64,000 bases of DNA from Flavimobilis soli (lineage in GTDB: Bacteria; Actinomycetota; Actinomycetes; Actinomycetales; Cellulomonadaceae). Of the stretch, positions 6,900 through 14,991 are shown piece after piece; positions within the stretch are counted from its first letter, which is position 1, and every line of letters begins with the position of its first letter. A model generated the notes under the pieces. The model was not told the origin of the DNA, searched no databases, and saw only the letters and a program-made list of their open reading frames with translations. Both the position numbers and the translations under genes were made by a program. The DNA is taken from positions 310,001 to 374,000 of the forward strand of contig NZ_PDJH01000001.1 of NCBI RefSeq assembly GCF_002564025.1, in the 5' to 3' direction.

Positions 6900-7814
6900 T
6901 CACCGAGGGACTCCCCCGGTGCTCATGGCGGTGCGTGTGTCCTCGGTGAGCGTGACCTCACCGCTGTCGCCGTCGGCAGAAGCGCCGCGGCGCGCGTTGA
7001 GGAGGTCCGGGGTTCGCCCGGCTCGCAGCGTGACCTCGTCCTCCTGCGACACGGACGACGTGATCCCGTACCGCGAACCGAGCACGATCATGTGCTCCTG
7101 GCCGAGCGAACGGGCGAAGTAGGCAGGTAGGGTCTTCGGGTCGCCGACGGCCTCGATCGTGTACGGGTGGGACAGACCGATCAGGTCGACCAGGATCGCC
7201 TCGCCCGCGCTGCGGATCGCGCTCGTGCTCGTCAGGCGGTGACCGTTGACCGCGACCGCCTCCGCGCCTGAGGCCCAGAGCGCGTTGACGACGACCTGGA
7301 TGTCGTAGTCCTGGACGCGTGCGGCGTCGTCCGTCTCGCCGAGGAGCGGGACGGCGTCGTTCAGCTTGATGACGAGCCCGGGCCCCGTGACGGCGGTCGT
7401 GCCGGCGGCGGCTCCGTCGCGCAGGGCCGCCTCGAGGAGCACGGGGTACTGCTCCCCCAGCGCGTCGCTCTGCAACGACTCGATCTCGGCGGTGGTCTGC
7501 TGGACGGCATCGACGAGGGCGTCGACGGCCGCGCGGCGCTCGACGATCTGGTCCTCGAGGATCGCGGTCGACGAGAGGACGCCGTCACCGGGGGTGCGCA
7601 GCGCCTCGGCCGCGGCAGCGGTGCCGCCACCGAGCACGACGGCGGCCACGAGCAGGAGGCCGAGGCGGACGGGTCCCCTCCGGGGCGCGGTGCCGGCGGC
7701 GCGCCGAGCAGCGGCCTCGGCGTACCCAGGATCGAGGGGGCGGCGCATGACCTCGTCGAGGAGCACCATCGACGCGTCGGGGCGTGGCCGGGAGACGTTC
7801 GTGCTCGTGGACAC
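6900..7814 (-). CDS. DUF881 membrane-anchored protein (Rv1823-like)
   Basis: This 304-residue protein has a short cytoplasmic head (MVLLDEVMRRPLDPGYAEAA), one membrane helix near residues 50-70 (LGLLLVAAVVLGGGTAAAA), a coiled coil at about 85-120 and a DUF881 domain with VTGPGLVIKLNDA, DIQVVVNALWASGAEAVAVNG and LVDLIGLSHPYTIEAVGDP. GTG 7814 has GGGGGAGG 4 bp upstream, better than the longer frame. It is the first gene of the DUF881-sbp-DUF881 unit. Order and orientation equal Mycobacterium Rv1823-Rv1825, a strong synteny signal. Confidence 0.85.
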   Translation of the reverse strand: MSTSTNVSRPRPDASMVLLDEVMRRPLDPGYAEAAARRAAGTAPRRGPVRLGLLLVAAVVLGGGTAAAAEALRTPGDGVLSSTAILEDQIVERRAAVDALVDAVQQTTAEIESLQSDALGEQYPVLLEAALRDGAAAGTTAVTGPGLVIKLNDAVPLLGETDDAARVQDYDIQVVVNALWASGAEAVAVNGHRLTSTSAIRSAGEAILVDLIGLSHPYTIEAVGDPKTLPAYFARSLGQEHMIVLGSRYGITSSVSQEDEVTLRAGRTPDLLNARRGASADGDSGEVTLTEDTRTAMSTGGVPR

Positions 7815-7944
7815 GTTGCCTCCCCCGTGCTCGCCCCGGGGCGTCTCCACCGGGCGGCGCAGCGCTCGTCACGCGCCGCGACGCCTGCCATCCTATGGGG
7901 GCGTGCCCTGGTCACGCACACACGTCCGACAGGGAGGTCCGCGC

Positions 7945-8553
7945 ATGATCGAGGTGCTCACCGGCACGAGCCTCGCCGCCGCTGCGGGGCTCAACGCCTA
8001 TCTCCCGCTGCTGGGCATCGGGCTGCTCGCCCGGTTCACGGACCTCGTGACACTTCCGGACGCGTGGGCGTGGCTCACGGACGAGCGGCTCCTCGTCGTC
8101 GTCGCTGTGCTCCTCGTGGTCGAGATGGTCGCCGACAAGGTGCCTGCGGTCGACTCGATCAACGACGTCCTGCAGACCGCGGTGCGCCCGGCCTCGGGCG
8201 GGATGGTCTTCGCAGCGGGCACGACGTCGCAGACCCTCCAGGTGGACGACCCGTCCGCGTTCTTCGCGGACAACGCGTGGGTGCCGGTCGCTGTCGGCGT
8301 GGGCGTCGCGCTCGTCGTGCACCTGCTCAAGGCCGCCGTGCGGCCCGTCGCCAACACGATGACGGCGGGTCTCGCCGCCCCCGTCCTGTCCGCAGCCGAG
8401 GACGCCGGCGCGGTCGCCCTCACGATCGCCGCCGTCGTCGTCCCTGTGCTGGCCGCGATCGGCGCCGTCACCGTCGTGGCGCTCCTCGTCCGGCGGCTGC
8501 GCCGGCGGCGGGACGACCGGGCGCGCAGGCGCGTCGCAGCCGCCGAGGCCTAG
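7945..8553 (+). CDS. DUF4126 integral membrane protein
   Basis: This 202-residue protein has about four hydrophobic segments and opens with MIEVLTGTSLAAAAGLNAYLP, the DUF4126 signature. It continues with VEMVADKVPAVDSINDVLQT and then RPASGGMVFAAGTTS. The function of the family is unknown. The C-terminus is strongly basic (VRRLRRRRDDRARRRVA), so it should be cytoplasmic. ATG 7945 is preceded by GGGAGG with 7 bp spacing. It is divergent from the DUF881 unit; the 130 bp between them must hold both promoters. Confidence 0.78.
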   Translation: MIEVLTGTSLAAAAGLNAYLPLLGIGLLARFTDLVTLPDAWAWLTDERLLVVVAVLLVVEMVADKVPAVDSINDVLQTAVRPASGGMVFAAGTTSQTLQVDDPSAFFADNAWVPVAVGVGVALVVHLLKAAVRPVANTMTAGLAAPVLSAAEDAGAVALTIAAVVVPVLAAIGAVTVVALLVRRLRRRRDDRARRRVAAAEA

Positions 8554-8582
8554 CACGTGGCGCACCTCACCGGCCTCGCTCC

Positions 8583-8611
8583 CGGACAGGGGCGCGTCCG
8601 GACGGTATGCT
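8583..8611 (+). promoter_or_regulatory. Predicted promoter of the DEAD-box helicase gene
   Basis: CGGACA (8583-8588), 17 bp, TATGCT (8606-8611). The predicted start near 8618 leaves a 5' leader of about 158 bases before the helicase ATG, long for a leader-poor genome. Confidence 0.45.
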
Positions 8612-8675
8612 CGTGGAGTCACCTTGGAGTGTGTCGCGCGTCCCGCGTGTGATCTCGAGACAGAGATCGATTCTT

Positions 8676-8780
8676 GTGGCCCGGTCGGGCTGGGGTTTTC
8701 GGGATTGCGACCGTACGGGTCAAGAAGTCCCGTGCACCGGCTCCGAACAACCTCAAGAAACTGGGTTCCCCCACGCATGA
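8676..8780 (+). other. Possible leader ORF overlapping the helicase start
   Basis: Within the helicase leader, an open frame from GTG 8676 (34 residues, starting VARSGWGFRDCDRTG) stops with the TGA of an ATGA overlap at 8777-8780. The helicase ATG has no Shine-Dalgarno of its own. Translational coupling from a leader ORF would explain that. Its own start codon and ribosome-binding site are uncertain, so this is inference. Confidence 0.3.
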
Positions 8781-10762
8781 CGTCTTCTGACATCAGCGCG
8801 CCCTCGCGCGCCCGCAACACCTCCGACGCCGTTCTCGAGACGGCCGTCACCGACTCCCCCCGCTTCGACGAGCTCGGTCTCCCCGAGCCCCTCATGGCCG
8901 CCGTCCGCGACCTCGGCTTCACGACCCCCTCCGCGATCCAGGTGCAGGCGATCCCCGCACTCCTCTCCGGTCGCGACATCACGGGCGTCGCCCAGACCGG
9001 CACCGGCAAGACGGCCGCGTTCGGCCTCCCGATGCTCGCGAGCATCGACCCGACGCTCCGCGCCACGCAGGCCCTCGTGCTCGCCCCGACGCGTGAGCTC
9101 GCCATGCAGGTGGCCGACGCCGTGCGTTCGTTCGCGTCGCACCTCCCCCACATCGAGGTCGTCCCGGTCTACGGCGGCGCCCCCTACGTCCCGCAGCAGC
9201 GCGCGCTCGAGCGCGGTGCCCAGATCGTCGTCGGCACACCCGGCCGCGTGATCGACCACATGGAGCGCGGCGCGCTCAAGATGGCCGACGTGCGCTTCCT
9301 CGTCCTCGACGAGGCCGACGAGATGCTCCGCATGGGCTTCGCCGAGGACGTCGACAAGGTCTTCGCGCAGGCGCCGGCCGAGCGCCAGGTCGCGCTCTTC
9401 TCGGCGACGATGCCCCCGCAGATCCGCCGCGTCGCGACCGAGCACCTCACGTCGCCCGTCGAGATCACCGTCGCCCGCCAGTCCTCGACGGTCACGTCCG
9501 TCGAGCAGAGCTACGCCGTCGTGCCGTTCCGGCACAAGACGGGTGCGCTCACGCGCATCCTCGCGACGTCCGACGCCGACGCGGCGATCGTCTTCTGCCG
9601 CACCCGCGGCGCGGCCGAGGAGGTCGGCTCGGCTCTCGTCGAGCGTGGCATCTCCGCCGCGACCATCTCGGGTGACGTCGCGCAGAAGGAGCGCGAGAAG
9701 ATCGTCGAGCGCCTCCGTTCCGGCGCTCTCGACGTGCTCGTCGCGACGGACGTCGCGGCCCGCGGCCTCGACGTCGACCGCATCGGTCTCGTCGTCAACT
9801 TCGACCTCCCGGGCGAGCCCGAGGCGTACGTGCACCGCATCGGCCGTACGGGCCGCGCCGGCCGCACGGGCAAGGCGATCAGCTTCGTCACGCCGTCGGA
9901 GCGCAACCGCCTGAAGTTCATCGAGCGCACGATCCGCACGCAGCTCACGCTGACCGAGGTCCCGACGCCGGCCGACGTCTCCGCGCACGGCGCTCGCAAG
10001 CTTCTCGGTCAGATCGCCGAGCGCCGCGAGTCCGGTCGCCTCGACCTCTACCGCGGTCTCGTCAACGAGTTCCTCGCGAGCAACGAGGGCGTCGTCGACG
10101 CCGCCGAGCTCGCCGCAGTCATGCTCGCCCTGCACGTCGGCGACGACGGCCCCCGCGCCCACGCGGAGCAGGTCGCGGCCGAGGAGGAGCGCGCCGAGGC
10201 GAAGCGCCTCGCCGAGCGCGGTGCTCGCCGTCCGGGTCGTTTCGACGACGAGGGCGGCCGTCGCGACCAGCGTGACGGTGAGCGTCGTCCGCGTCGTGAG
10301 CACGGCCCGCGCGACGCGCAGGGCACGCGCTACCGCCTCGCGGTCGGTTTCAACCACGGCGTGCAGCCCGGCGGCATCGTCGGTGCGCTGACGAACGAGG
10401 GTGGGCTCGAGGGCAAGGACCTCGGCAAGATCGACATCTTCCCGAGCTTCTCCCTCGTCGACATCATCACGCCGCTCGACGCCAGCACGATCGACCGCAT
10501 CTCGCGTGCCCGCGTCGGCGGCCGCATGCTGCGCATCACGATCGACCAGGGCCCCGGTGGCCGTGGACCGCGCCCCGAGCGTTCGCACGAGCGCAGCTAC
10601 GACGGTGCGCCGAGCGCCCGCCGCGACTCGGGTCGGGACTCTGGCTGGAGCAGCCGCCGCGACGCGGCGCCGGCCGGGCGTCGTGAGGGTGGCTACCGTG
10701 ACTCCGCTCGTCGCGACGACCGCAGCTTCGACGGGCCGCGCAAGCCGCGCACCCGCGGCTGA
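8777..10762 (+). CDS. deaD: DEAD-box ATP-dependent RNA helicase (DeaD/CsdA type)
   Basis: This 661-residue RNA helicase is likely for ribosome assembly and mRNA unwinding at low temperature. Motifs in order: Q motif (FTTPSAIQVQAIP), Walker A AQTGTGKTAAF, PTRELAMQ, DEAD in LVLDEADEML, SAT in LFSATMP, and HRIGRTGRAGR. After the two RecA domains (to about residue 380) comes a basic linker, then a DbpA/CsdA-type RNA-binding fold (TRYRLAVGFNHGVQPGGIVG ... RMLRITIDQ) near 515-595. A low-complexity Arg/Gly/Ser/Asp tail (SARRDSGRDSGWSSRRD) follows, typical of proteins that join RNP condensates. There is no ribosome-binding site next to ATG 8777. Confidence 0.93.
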   Translation: MTSSDISAPSRARNTSDAVLETAVTDSPRFDELGLPEPLMAAVRDLGFTTPSAIQVQAIPALLSGRDITGVAQTGTGKTAAFGLPMLASIDPTLRATQALVLAPTRELAMQVADAVRSFASHLPHIEVVPVYGGAPYVPQQRALERGAQIVVGTPGRVIDHMERGALKMADVRFLVLDEADEMLRMGFAEDVDKVFAQAPAERQVALFSATMPPQIRRVATEHLTSPVEITVARQSSTVTSVEQSYAVVPFRHKTGALTRILATSDADAAIVFCRTRGAAEEVGSALVERGISAATISGDVAQKEREKIVERLRSGALDVLVATDVAARGLDVDRIGLVVNFDLPGEPEAYVHRIGRTGRAGRTGKAISFVTPSERNRLKFIERTIRTQLTLTEVPTPADVSAHGARKLLGQIAERRESGRLDLYRGLVNEFLASNEGVVDAAELAAVMLALHVGDDGPRAHAEQVAAEEERAEAKRLAERGARRPGRFDDEGGRRDQRDGERRPRREHGPRDAQGTRYRLAVGFNHGVQPGGIVGALTNEGGLEGKDLGKIDIFPSFSLVDIITPLDASTIDRISRARVGGRMLRITIDQGPGGRGPRPERSHERSYDGAPSARRDSGRDSGWSSRRDAAPAGRREGGYRDSARRDDRSFDGPRKPRTRG

Positions 10763-10775
10763 CGCCTAGCAGAGA

Positions 10776-10826
10776 AGCACGAGGGCGGGGGCCGGGCACG
10801 ATGTGCCTGGCCCCCGCCCTCGTGCT
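10776..10826. terminator. Very strong hairpin terminator between convergent genes
   Basis: A 24-bp stem (10776-10799 with 10803-10826; arms start AGCACGAGGGCGGGGG and end CCCCCGCCCTCGTGCT) has a GAT loop and one G-U pair. It lies 13 bp after the helicase stop and before the opposite-strand hisG unit ends, so it should work in both directions. Confidence 0.8.
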
Positions 10827-10830
10827 CTCT

Positions 10831-10892
10831 GTGCGCCCGGTCGCTGTCGCGGTGCGCCCCGTCGCTGTCGCGGCCTGCACCCCGTTGCTGCG
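10831..10892. repeat. 21-bp tandem repeat, two copies plus a degenerate third
   Basis: GTGCGCCCGGTCGCTGTCGCG at 10831-10851 is followed by a copy with one change at 10852-10872. A degraded third unit (CCTGCACCCCGTTGCTGCG) runs to 10892. It sits between the terminator and the PH-domain gene, outside any gene. Confidence 0.6.
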
Positions 10893-10925
10893 ACCGCCCG
10901 GTCGGGCCCGCTCAGGAGTGCCGTG

Positions 10926-11387
10926 TCAGCGGACTCCCCCGCCTCCCGCGATCACGAGCGCGGCAAGACGCTGAGACTCGCGGTGGGCGTATGCGCCGTC
11001 AGCCGACTGGATCGCCATCACGGCGAGGGTGCGGCCGTCCACGAGGTCGAGCGTGACCCACGGCTCCCCCGCCCCGAAACGCACGCCCTCGATCCGGTCC
11101 CAGCTGAGCGTCGTGGTACGCACGAGGTTCCGGACCCGGATCCCCTGCGGGTCGACGAGCGCGAACACCGTCGCGTGCCGCAGCACGAGGAGGACGGACA
11201 GCGCGACGAGCGCGACCATGGCAGCCGTGTTCAGCGGGTCGTACCAGGGCCCCTGGGCGCCTGGCGATGCGTACAGCAGCGCGATGCCCCCGAGCACGAG
11301 CACCGCGGCGATCGCCCTCCCGACGATTCGCGTCATGCGCGGGCGGAAGGGGGCGTAGGGCGACGTCGCCGCGGGCTCGTTCGTCAC
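10926..11387 (-). CDS. PH-domain membrane protein (bPH6/CFP6-like)
   Basis: This 153-residue protein has two membrane helices near residues 20-42 and 52-70 ([36 protein letters not shown]). A bacterial PH-like domain follows, with [23 protein letters not shown] and [22 protein letters not shown]. This is the low-molecular-weight antigen CFP6 family, of unknown function. Its GTG start overlaps the hisG stop by 4 bp. In many actinobacteria the same gene follows the his genes, but no link to histidine synthesis is known. Confidence 0.78.
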   Translation of the reverse strand: MTNEPAATSPYAPFRPRMTRIVGRAIAAVLVLGGIALLYASPGAQGPWYDPLNTAAMVALVALSVLLVLRHATVFALVDPQGIRVRNLVRTTTLSWDRIEGVRFGAGEPWVTLDLVDGRTLAVMAIQSADGAYAHRESQRLAALVIAGGGGVR

Positions 11388-12229
11388 AGGCGCGACGCGT
11401 GGATCGACGTGACGATGATCGCGCGGGCGCCCGTGTCGTACAGGTCGTCCATGACGCGGTTGGTGTGCTTGCGCGGGACCATCGCGCGGACGGCGGCCCA
11501 CTCGCGGTCGTGCAGCGGCGAGACCGTCGGCGACTCGAGGCCCGGCGTGATCGCCACCGCGGCGTCGACGAGCGCGAGCGGGATGTCGTAGTCCATGAGG
11601 ACGTACTCGCGGGCCGTCAGGACACCCTGGAGGCGACGGGTCAACGTGTCGACGCCCGCGGCGTCGACCCCGTGGCGCTTGATGAGCACCGCCTCGGAGC
11701 GCAGGATCGGCTCTCCGAAGACCTCGAGGCCGGCCGCGCGCAACGTCGTGCCCGTCTCGACGACATCGGCGATCAGGTCGGCGACGCCGAGCTTGACCGA
11801 GCTCTCGACCGCGCCGTCGAGGTGCACGATGCCGGCAGGCTCGACGCCCTTCTCCGCGAGGTAGCTCGCGACGAGGACGTTGTACGACGTCGCGATGCGC
11901 TTGCCCGCGATGTCCTCCAGGGAGGACGCGGTGCCCGCGGGCGCGGCGAAGCGGAACGTCGAGCCGGCGAAACCGAGAGCGAGGTGCTCGTCGGCCTGAG
12001 CGCCGGAGTCGAGCAGGAGGTCACGGCCCGTGATGCCGACGTCGACGGTCCCGGAACCCACGTAGACCGCGACGTCGCGCGGGCGCAGGAAGAAGAACTC
12101 GACGTCGTTCTCGGGGTCGGCGAGCACGAGCTCGCGGGAGTCGCGGCGCTGACGGTAGCCAGCCTCGCGGAGCATGTCGGTGGCGGGCTCGGACAGGGAT
12201 CCCTTGTTGGGGACGGCGATACGGAGCAC
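11384..12229 (-). CDS. hisG: ATP phosphoribosyltransferase, long form
   Basis: This 281-residue enzyme catalyses step 1 of histidine synthesis, joining ATP and PRPP into phosphoribosyl-ATP. Catalytic blocks: [22 protein letters not shown] and [18 protein letters not shown] (PRPP-binding). The extra C-terminal 75 residues ([24 protein letters not shown] ... [14 protein letters not shown]) form the ACT-like domain of long HisG, so histidine feedback is expected and no HisZ partner is needed. It starts at GTG 12229 with AAGGAA upstream. It follows hisE by 66 bp and overlaps the PH-domain gene. Confidence 0.93.
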   Translation of the reverse strand: MLRIAVPNKGSLSEPATDMLREAGYRQRRDSRELVLADPENDVEFFFLRPRDVAVYVGSGTVDVGITGRDLLLDSGAQADEHLALGFAGSTFRFAAPAGTASSLEDIAGKRIATSYNVLVASYLAEKGVEPAGIVHLDGAVESSVKLGVADLIADVVETGTTLRAAGLEVFGEPILRSEAVLIKRHGVDAAGVDTLTRRLQGVLTAREYVLMDYDIPLALVDAAVAITPGLESPTVSPLHDREWAAVRAMVPRKHTNRVMDDLYDTGARAIIVTSIHASRL

Positions 12230-12295
12230 GAGGGCAGTTCCTTCGGATGGGAGCCCGCGGGGCGGGCGCTGGTGGCGGCGGGGACGCGGGGCCGC

Positions 12296-12559
12296 CTAGA
12301 GGTAGGAGTAGACGTCCTCGAGCGTGAGCCCCCTGGCGATCATGAGCACCTGCGCGTGGTACATGAGCTGCGAGATCTCCTCGGCGAGCTCGGCCTTGCT
12401 CTGGTGCTCGGCCGCCATCCAGACCTCTGCGGCCTCCTCGACGATCTTCTTGCCGATCGCATGGACCCCGGCGTCCAGCTCTGCGACCGTGCCCGAGCCC
12501 TCGGGTCGCTCGATCGCCTTGCGGGTCAGCTCTGCGTACAGGTCCTCAAAGGTCTTCAC
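12296..12559 (-). CDS. hisE: Phosphoribosyl-ATP pyrophosphatase
   Basis: This 87-residue, all-helical MazG-fold enzyme hydrolyses phosphoribosyl-ATP, step 2 of histidine synthesis. The metal-binding EExxE-type block is clear: [15 protein letters not shown], then [21 protein letters not shown] prefer GTG 12559 ([11 protein letters not shown]), which matches the usual MKTFEDLFAEL start. TTG 12568 would add three residues. A -10-like TAGGCT (about 12575-12570) close upstream suggests a leaderless or nearly leaderless mRNA starting just after the ribH terminator. Confidence 0.9.
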   Translation of the reverse strand: MKTFEDLYAELTRKAIERPEGSGTVAELDAGVHAIGKKIVEEAAEVWMAAEHQSKAELAEEISQLMYHAQVLMIARGLTLEDVYSYL

Positions 12560-12578
12560 GAGGGTCAAGCCTATCGAA

Positions 12579-12608
12579 GGCGGGACGCGCCTCGTGGCGC
12601 GTCCCGCC
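12579..12608 (-). terminator. Terminator of the riboflavin operon
   Basis: GGCGGGACGCGCC-TCGT-GGCGCGTCCCGCC is a perfect 13-bp stem with a tetraloop, 6 bp after the ribH stop. It abuts the hisE promoter region, so it insulates the his pair from the rib operon. Confidence 0.75.
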
Positions 12609-12614
12609 AGCCGG

Positions 12615-13082
12615 TCACAGCGCGCGCAGCGCGACGGCGGTCGCGACGGCTGCCTCGACGGCCTCGGCGCCCTTGTCCTCGCTCGAACCGGGCAGTCCGG
12701 CGCGGTCGAGAGCCTGCGCCTCGTCGTCGGTCGTCAGCACGCCGAAGCCGACGGGCACGCGGCTGCGCACGGAGACGTCGGTGAGGCCCTGGGTGACGCC
12801 CTGGCACACGTAGTCGAAGTGCGGCGTCCCGCCGCGGATGACGACGCCGAGGGCGACGATCACGTCGTAGCCCTGGTAGGCAGCGGTCGCGGCGGCCACC
12901 GGGAGCTCCATCGAGCCGGGGACGCGAACCTCGACGACGTCGGTGACGTTGCACTCCGCGAACGCTCGGCGCGCGCCCGCGATCAGGCCGTCCATGACCT
13001 GGGTGTGCCAGCTCGCCGCGACCAGCGCCGCGCGCAGGCCCGTGCCGTCGGTCCGGATGGTCGGTGCTCCTGCTCCGCTCAT
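12615..13082 (-). CDS. ribH: 6,7-dimethyl-8-ribityllumazine synthase
   Basis: This 155-residue enzyme condenses 5-amino-6-ribitylaminouracil with 3,4-dihydroxy-2-butanone 4-phosphate, the penultimate riboflavin step. Family blocks: [45 protein letters not shown] and [20 protein letters not shown]. Length is normal for the icosahedral or pentameric enzyme. Its ATG overlaps the ribBA stop by 4 bp. It is the last rib gene, followed by a perfect hairpin. Confidence 0.95.
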   Translation of the reverse strand: MSGAGAPTIRTDGTGLRAALVAASWHTQVMDGLIAGARRAFAECNVTDVVEVRVPGSMELPVAAATAAYQGYDVIVALGVVIRGGTPHFDYVCQGVTQGLTDVSVRSRVPVGFGVLTTDDEAQALDRAGLPGSSEDKGAEAVEAAVATAVALRAL

Positions 13083-14395
13083 CGAGCGTCCTCCTCATGG
13101 TCGGCGGCGGTCTGCGCCGCGTTCGTGGTCGTGATCGTGGTCGGCACCTCGATGGTGTCGAGCACGTGGCCCATGTGGACCTTCTTGGTCACCAGGTAGT
13201 CGTGGTTGTGCGGGCCGTGGCCCACCTCGAGCCGGATCGTGCTGGACACGGTGATGCCGGCGGCGCGCAGGCCGACGACCTTCGCCGGGTTGTTCGTCAG
13301 CAGGTCGATCTCCGTGAGGCCGAGCTCGGCGAGGACCGCGGCGGCGGCTCCGTACTCGCGGCGGTCCGCGGGCCAGCCGAGCTCGAGGTTCGCCTGGACG
13401 GTGTCGAGACCGGCGTCCTGCAGCTCGTACGCACCGATCTTGGCGAGCAGTCCGATACCCCGGCCCTCGTGCCCGCGAAGGTAGACGACGGCGCCCCCGC
13501 GCTCGGCGACGGTGCGCATCGCTGCGTGGAGCTGCGGGCCGCAGTCGCAGCGCAGCGAGCCGAACGCGTCACCGGTGAGGCACTCGGAGTGCACGCGGAC
13601 GACGGGACGCCTCGCGGGAGCGGACGGCGCCGCGGCGGGGACGAGGGCGACGTGCTCCGCGCCGGTGCGCAGGTCACGGAACCCGAGCACCCGGAAGTCT
13701 CCGTGCGCCGTCGGCAGGGACGCCTCTGCCGTGCGCGCGACGCGCGTGCTGGCATCGCCGTCGGGCGCCGGCGCCTCGCGGACGGGGTCGTTCGCCGCCC
13801 GCCACGCGATCAGGTCGGCGATCGTGAGCAGCACGAGGCCTTCCTTCTCGGCGAGGGCTGCGGCGTCGGGCAGGCGCATCATCGTGCCGTCGTCGTTCAC
13901 GAGCTCCGCGATCGCGCCCACCTCGCCGAGGCCGGCGAGGCGCACGAGGTCGACCGCCGCCTCGGTGTGCCCGGCGCGGTGCAGGACACCGCCGGGCACG
14001 GCGCGCAGCGGGAGCACGTGGCCCGGGCGGATGAGGTCCTCGGCGCCTGAGCCGGGCGCCGCGAGGACGCGCAGCGTCCGGGTCCGGTCGGCAGCAGAGA
14101 TCCCGGTCGTCACGCCCGTCGCAGCGTCGACCGTGACCGTGTACGCCGTGCGCCTGGGGTCCTGGCTGTGCGGCACCATGAGCGGCAGGTCGAGCGCGTC
14201 GGCCCGCGCCGCAGGCATGGGTGCGCAGAGGTAGCCCGACGAGTGCCGGATCGTCCACGCGACCCACTCCGCCGTCGCGGTCGACGCCGCGAGGACGACG
14301 TCCGCCTCGTTCTCCCGTTCCGGTGAGTCGGCGACGAGGACAGGACGCCCCGCGGCGAGCTCTGGGAGGGCCTCCTCGACGGTAGCGAGCCTCAT
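13079..14395 (-). CDS. ribBA: Bifunctional DHBP synthase / GTP cyclohydrolase II
   Basis: A 438-residue fusion feeding both branches of riboflavin synthesis. The N-terminal DHBP synthase (residues about 1-205) shows [25 protein letters not shown] and [28 protein letters not shown]. The C-terminal GTP cyclohydrolase II shows the zinc cysteines [17 protein letters not shown], then [15 protein letters not shown] and [16 protein letters not shown] synthases commonly read DDEDRENEGDL in the acidic loop; this one reads [11 protein letters not shown], with the key ExxNE kept. ATG 14395 overlaps the ribE stop. Confidence 0.94.
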   Translation of the reverse strand: MRLATVEEALPELAAGRPVLVADSPERENEADVVLAASTATAEWVAWTIRHSSGYLCAPMPAARADALDLPLMVPHSQDPRRTAYTVTVDAATGVTTGISAADRTRTLRVLAAPGSGAEDLIRPGHVLPLRAVPGGVLHRAGHTEAAVDLVRLAGLGEVGAIAELVNDDGTMMRLPDAAALAEKEGLVLLTIADLIAWRAANDPVREAPAPDGDASTRVARTAEASLPTAHGDFRVLGFRDLRTGAEHVALVPAAAPSAPARRPVVRVHSECLTGDAFGSLRCDCGPQLHAAMRTVAERGGAVVYLRGHEGRGIGLLAKIGAYELQDAGLDTVQANLELGWPADRREYGAAAAVLAELGLTEIDLLTNNPAKVVGLRAAGITVSSTIRLEVGHGPHNHDYLVTKKVHMGHVLDTIEVPTTITTTNAAQTAADHEEDAR

Positions 14396-14991
14396 GAGCG
14401 GGCCTCCAGCAGTCGTTCGACGTACTTGGCGATCACGTCGACCTCGAGGTTCACGCGGTCCCCGGGTTCCAGTGCGCCGAGGTTGGTCGCCTCGAGCGTC
14501 GTGGGGATGAGCGAGACGCCGAAGCTCTCGTCGGACACGTGCGTGACCGTGAGCGACGTGCCGTTGACGGCGACCGAGCCCTTCGTCGCCACGTACCGCA
14601 GGAGGTCGGCAGGTGCGGCGAGGACGAGGTCGTCCCAGCGCGGTCCGGGCGTGCGGGAGACGAGGTGGCCGACTCCGTCGACGTGACCCTGGACGATGTG
14701 CCCGTCGAGGCGCCCGCCGGCGCGGGCGGCGCGCTCCAGGTTCACCCGGGAACCGGGCCGCAGGTCGCCGAGCGTCGTCAGTCGCAGCGTCTCGGGCATG
14801 ACGTCGGCCGCGAACGTCCCGGCGGGCTCGTCGGTCGTCGTGACGGTGAGGCAGACGCCGTCGACCGCGATCGACGCGCCGTGCACGGTGCCGGGGACGA
14901 CGACGGGGCCGCGCAGGACGAGCCGCGAGTCCGTGCCGAGGTCCTCGACGGCGACGACCTCGCCGACCTCCTCGACGATTCCGGTGAACAT
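14392..14991 (-). CDS. ribE: Riboflavin synthase, alpha subunit
   Basis: This 199-residue enzyme makes riboflavin from two lumazines. The two tandem lumazine-binding barrels are visible: MFTGIVEEVGEV ... SIAVDGVCLTVT and DGHIVQGHVDGVGHL ... SVAVNGTSLTVTHVSDESFGVSLIPTTLEATNLG. The internal duplication and length match the homotrimeric family. Its ATG shares one base with the ribD stop (TGATG) and its stop overlaps the ribBA start, so the whole rib operon is translationally coupled. Called ribC in some species. Confidence 0.95.
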   Translation of the reverse strand: MFTGIVEEVGEVVAVEDLGTDSRLVLRGPVVVPGTVHGASIAVDGVCLTVTTTDEPAGTFAADVMPETLRLTTLGDLRPGSRVNLERAARAGGRLDGHIVQGHVDGVGHLVSRTPGPRWDDLVLAAPADLLRYVATKGSVAVNGTSLTVTHVSDESFGVSLIPTTLEATNLGALEPGDRVNLEVDVIAKYVERLLEARS

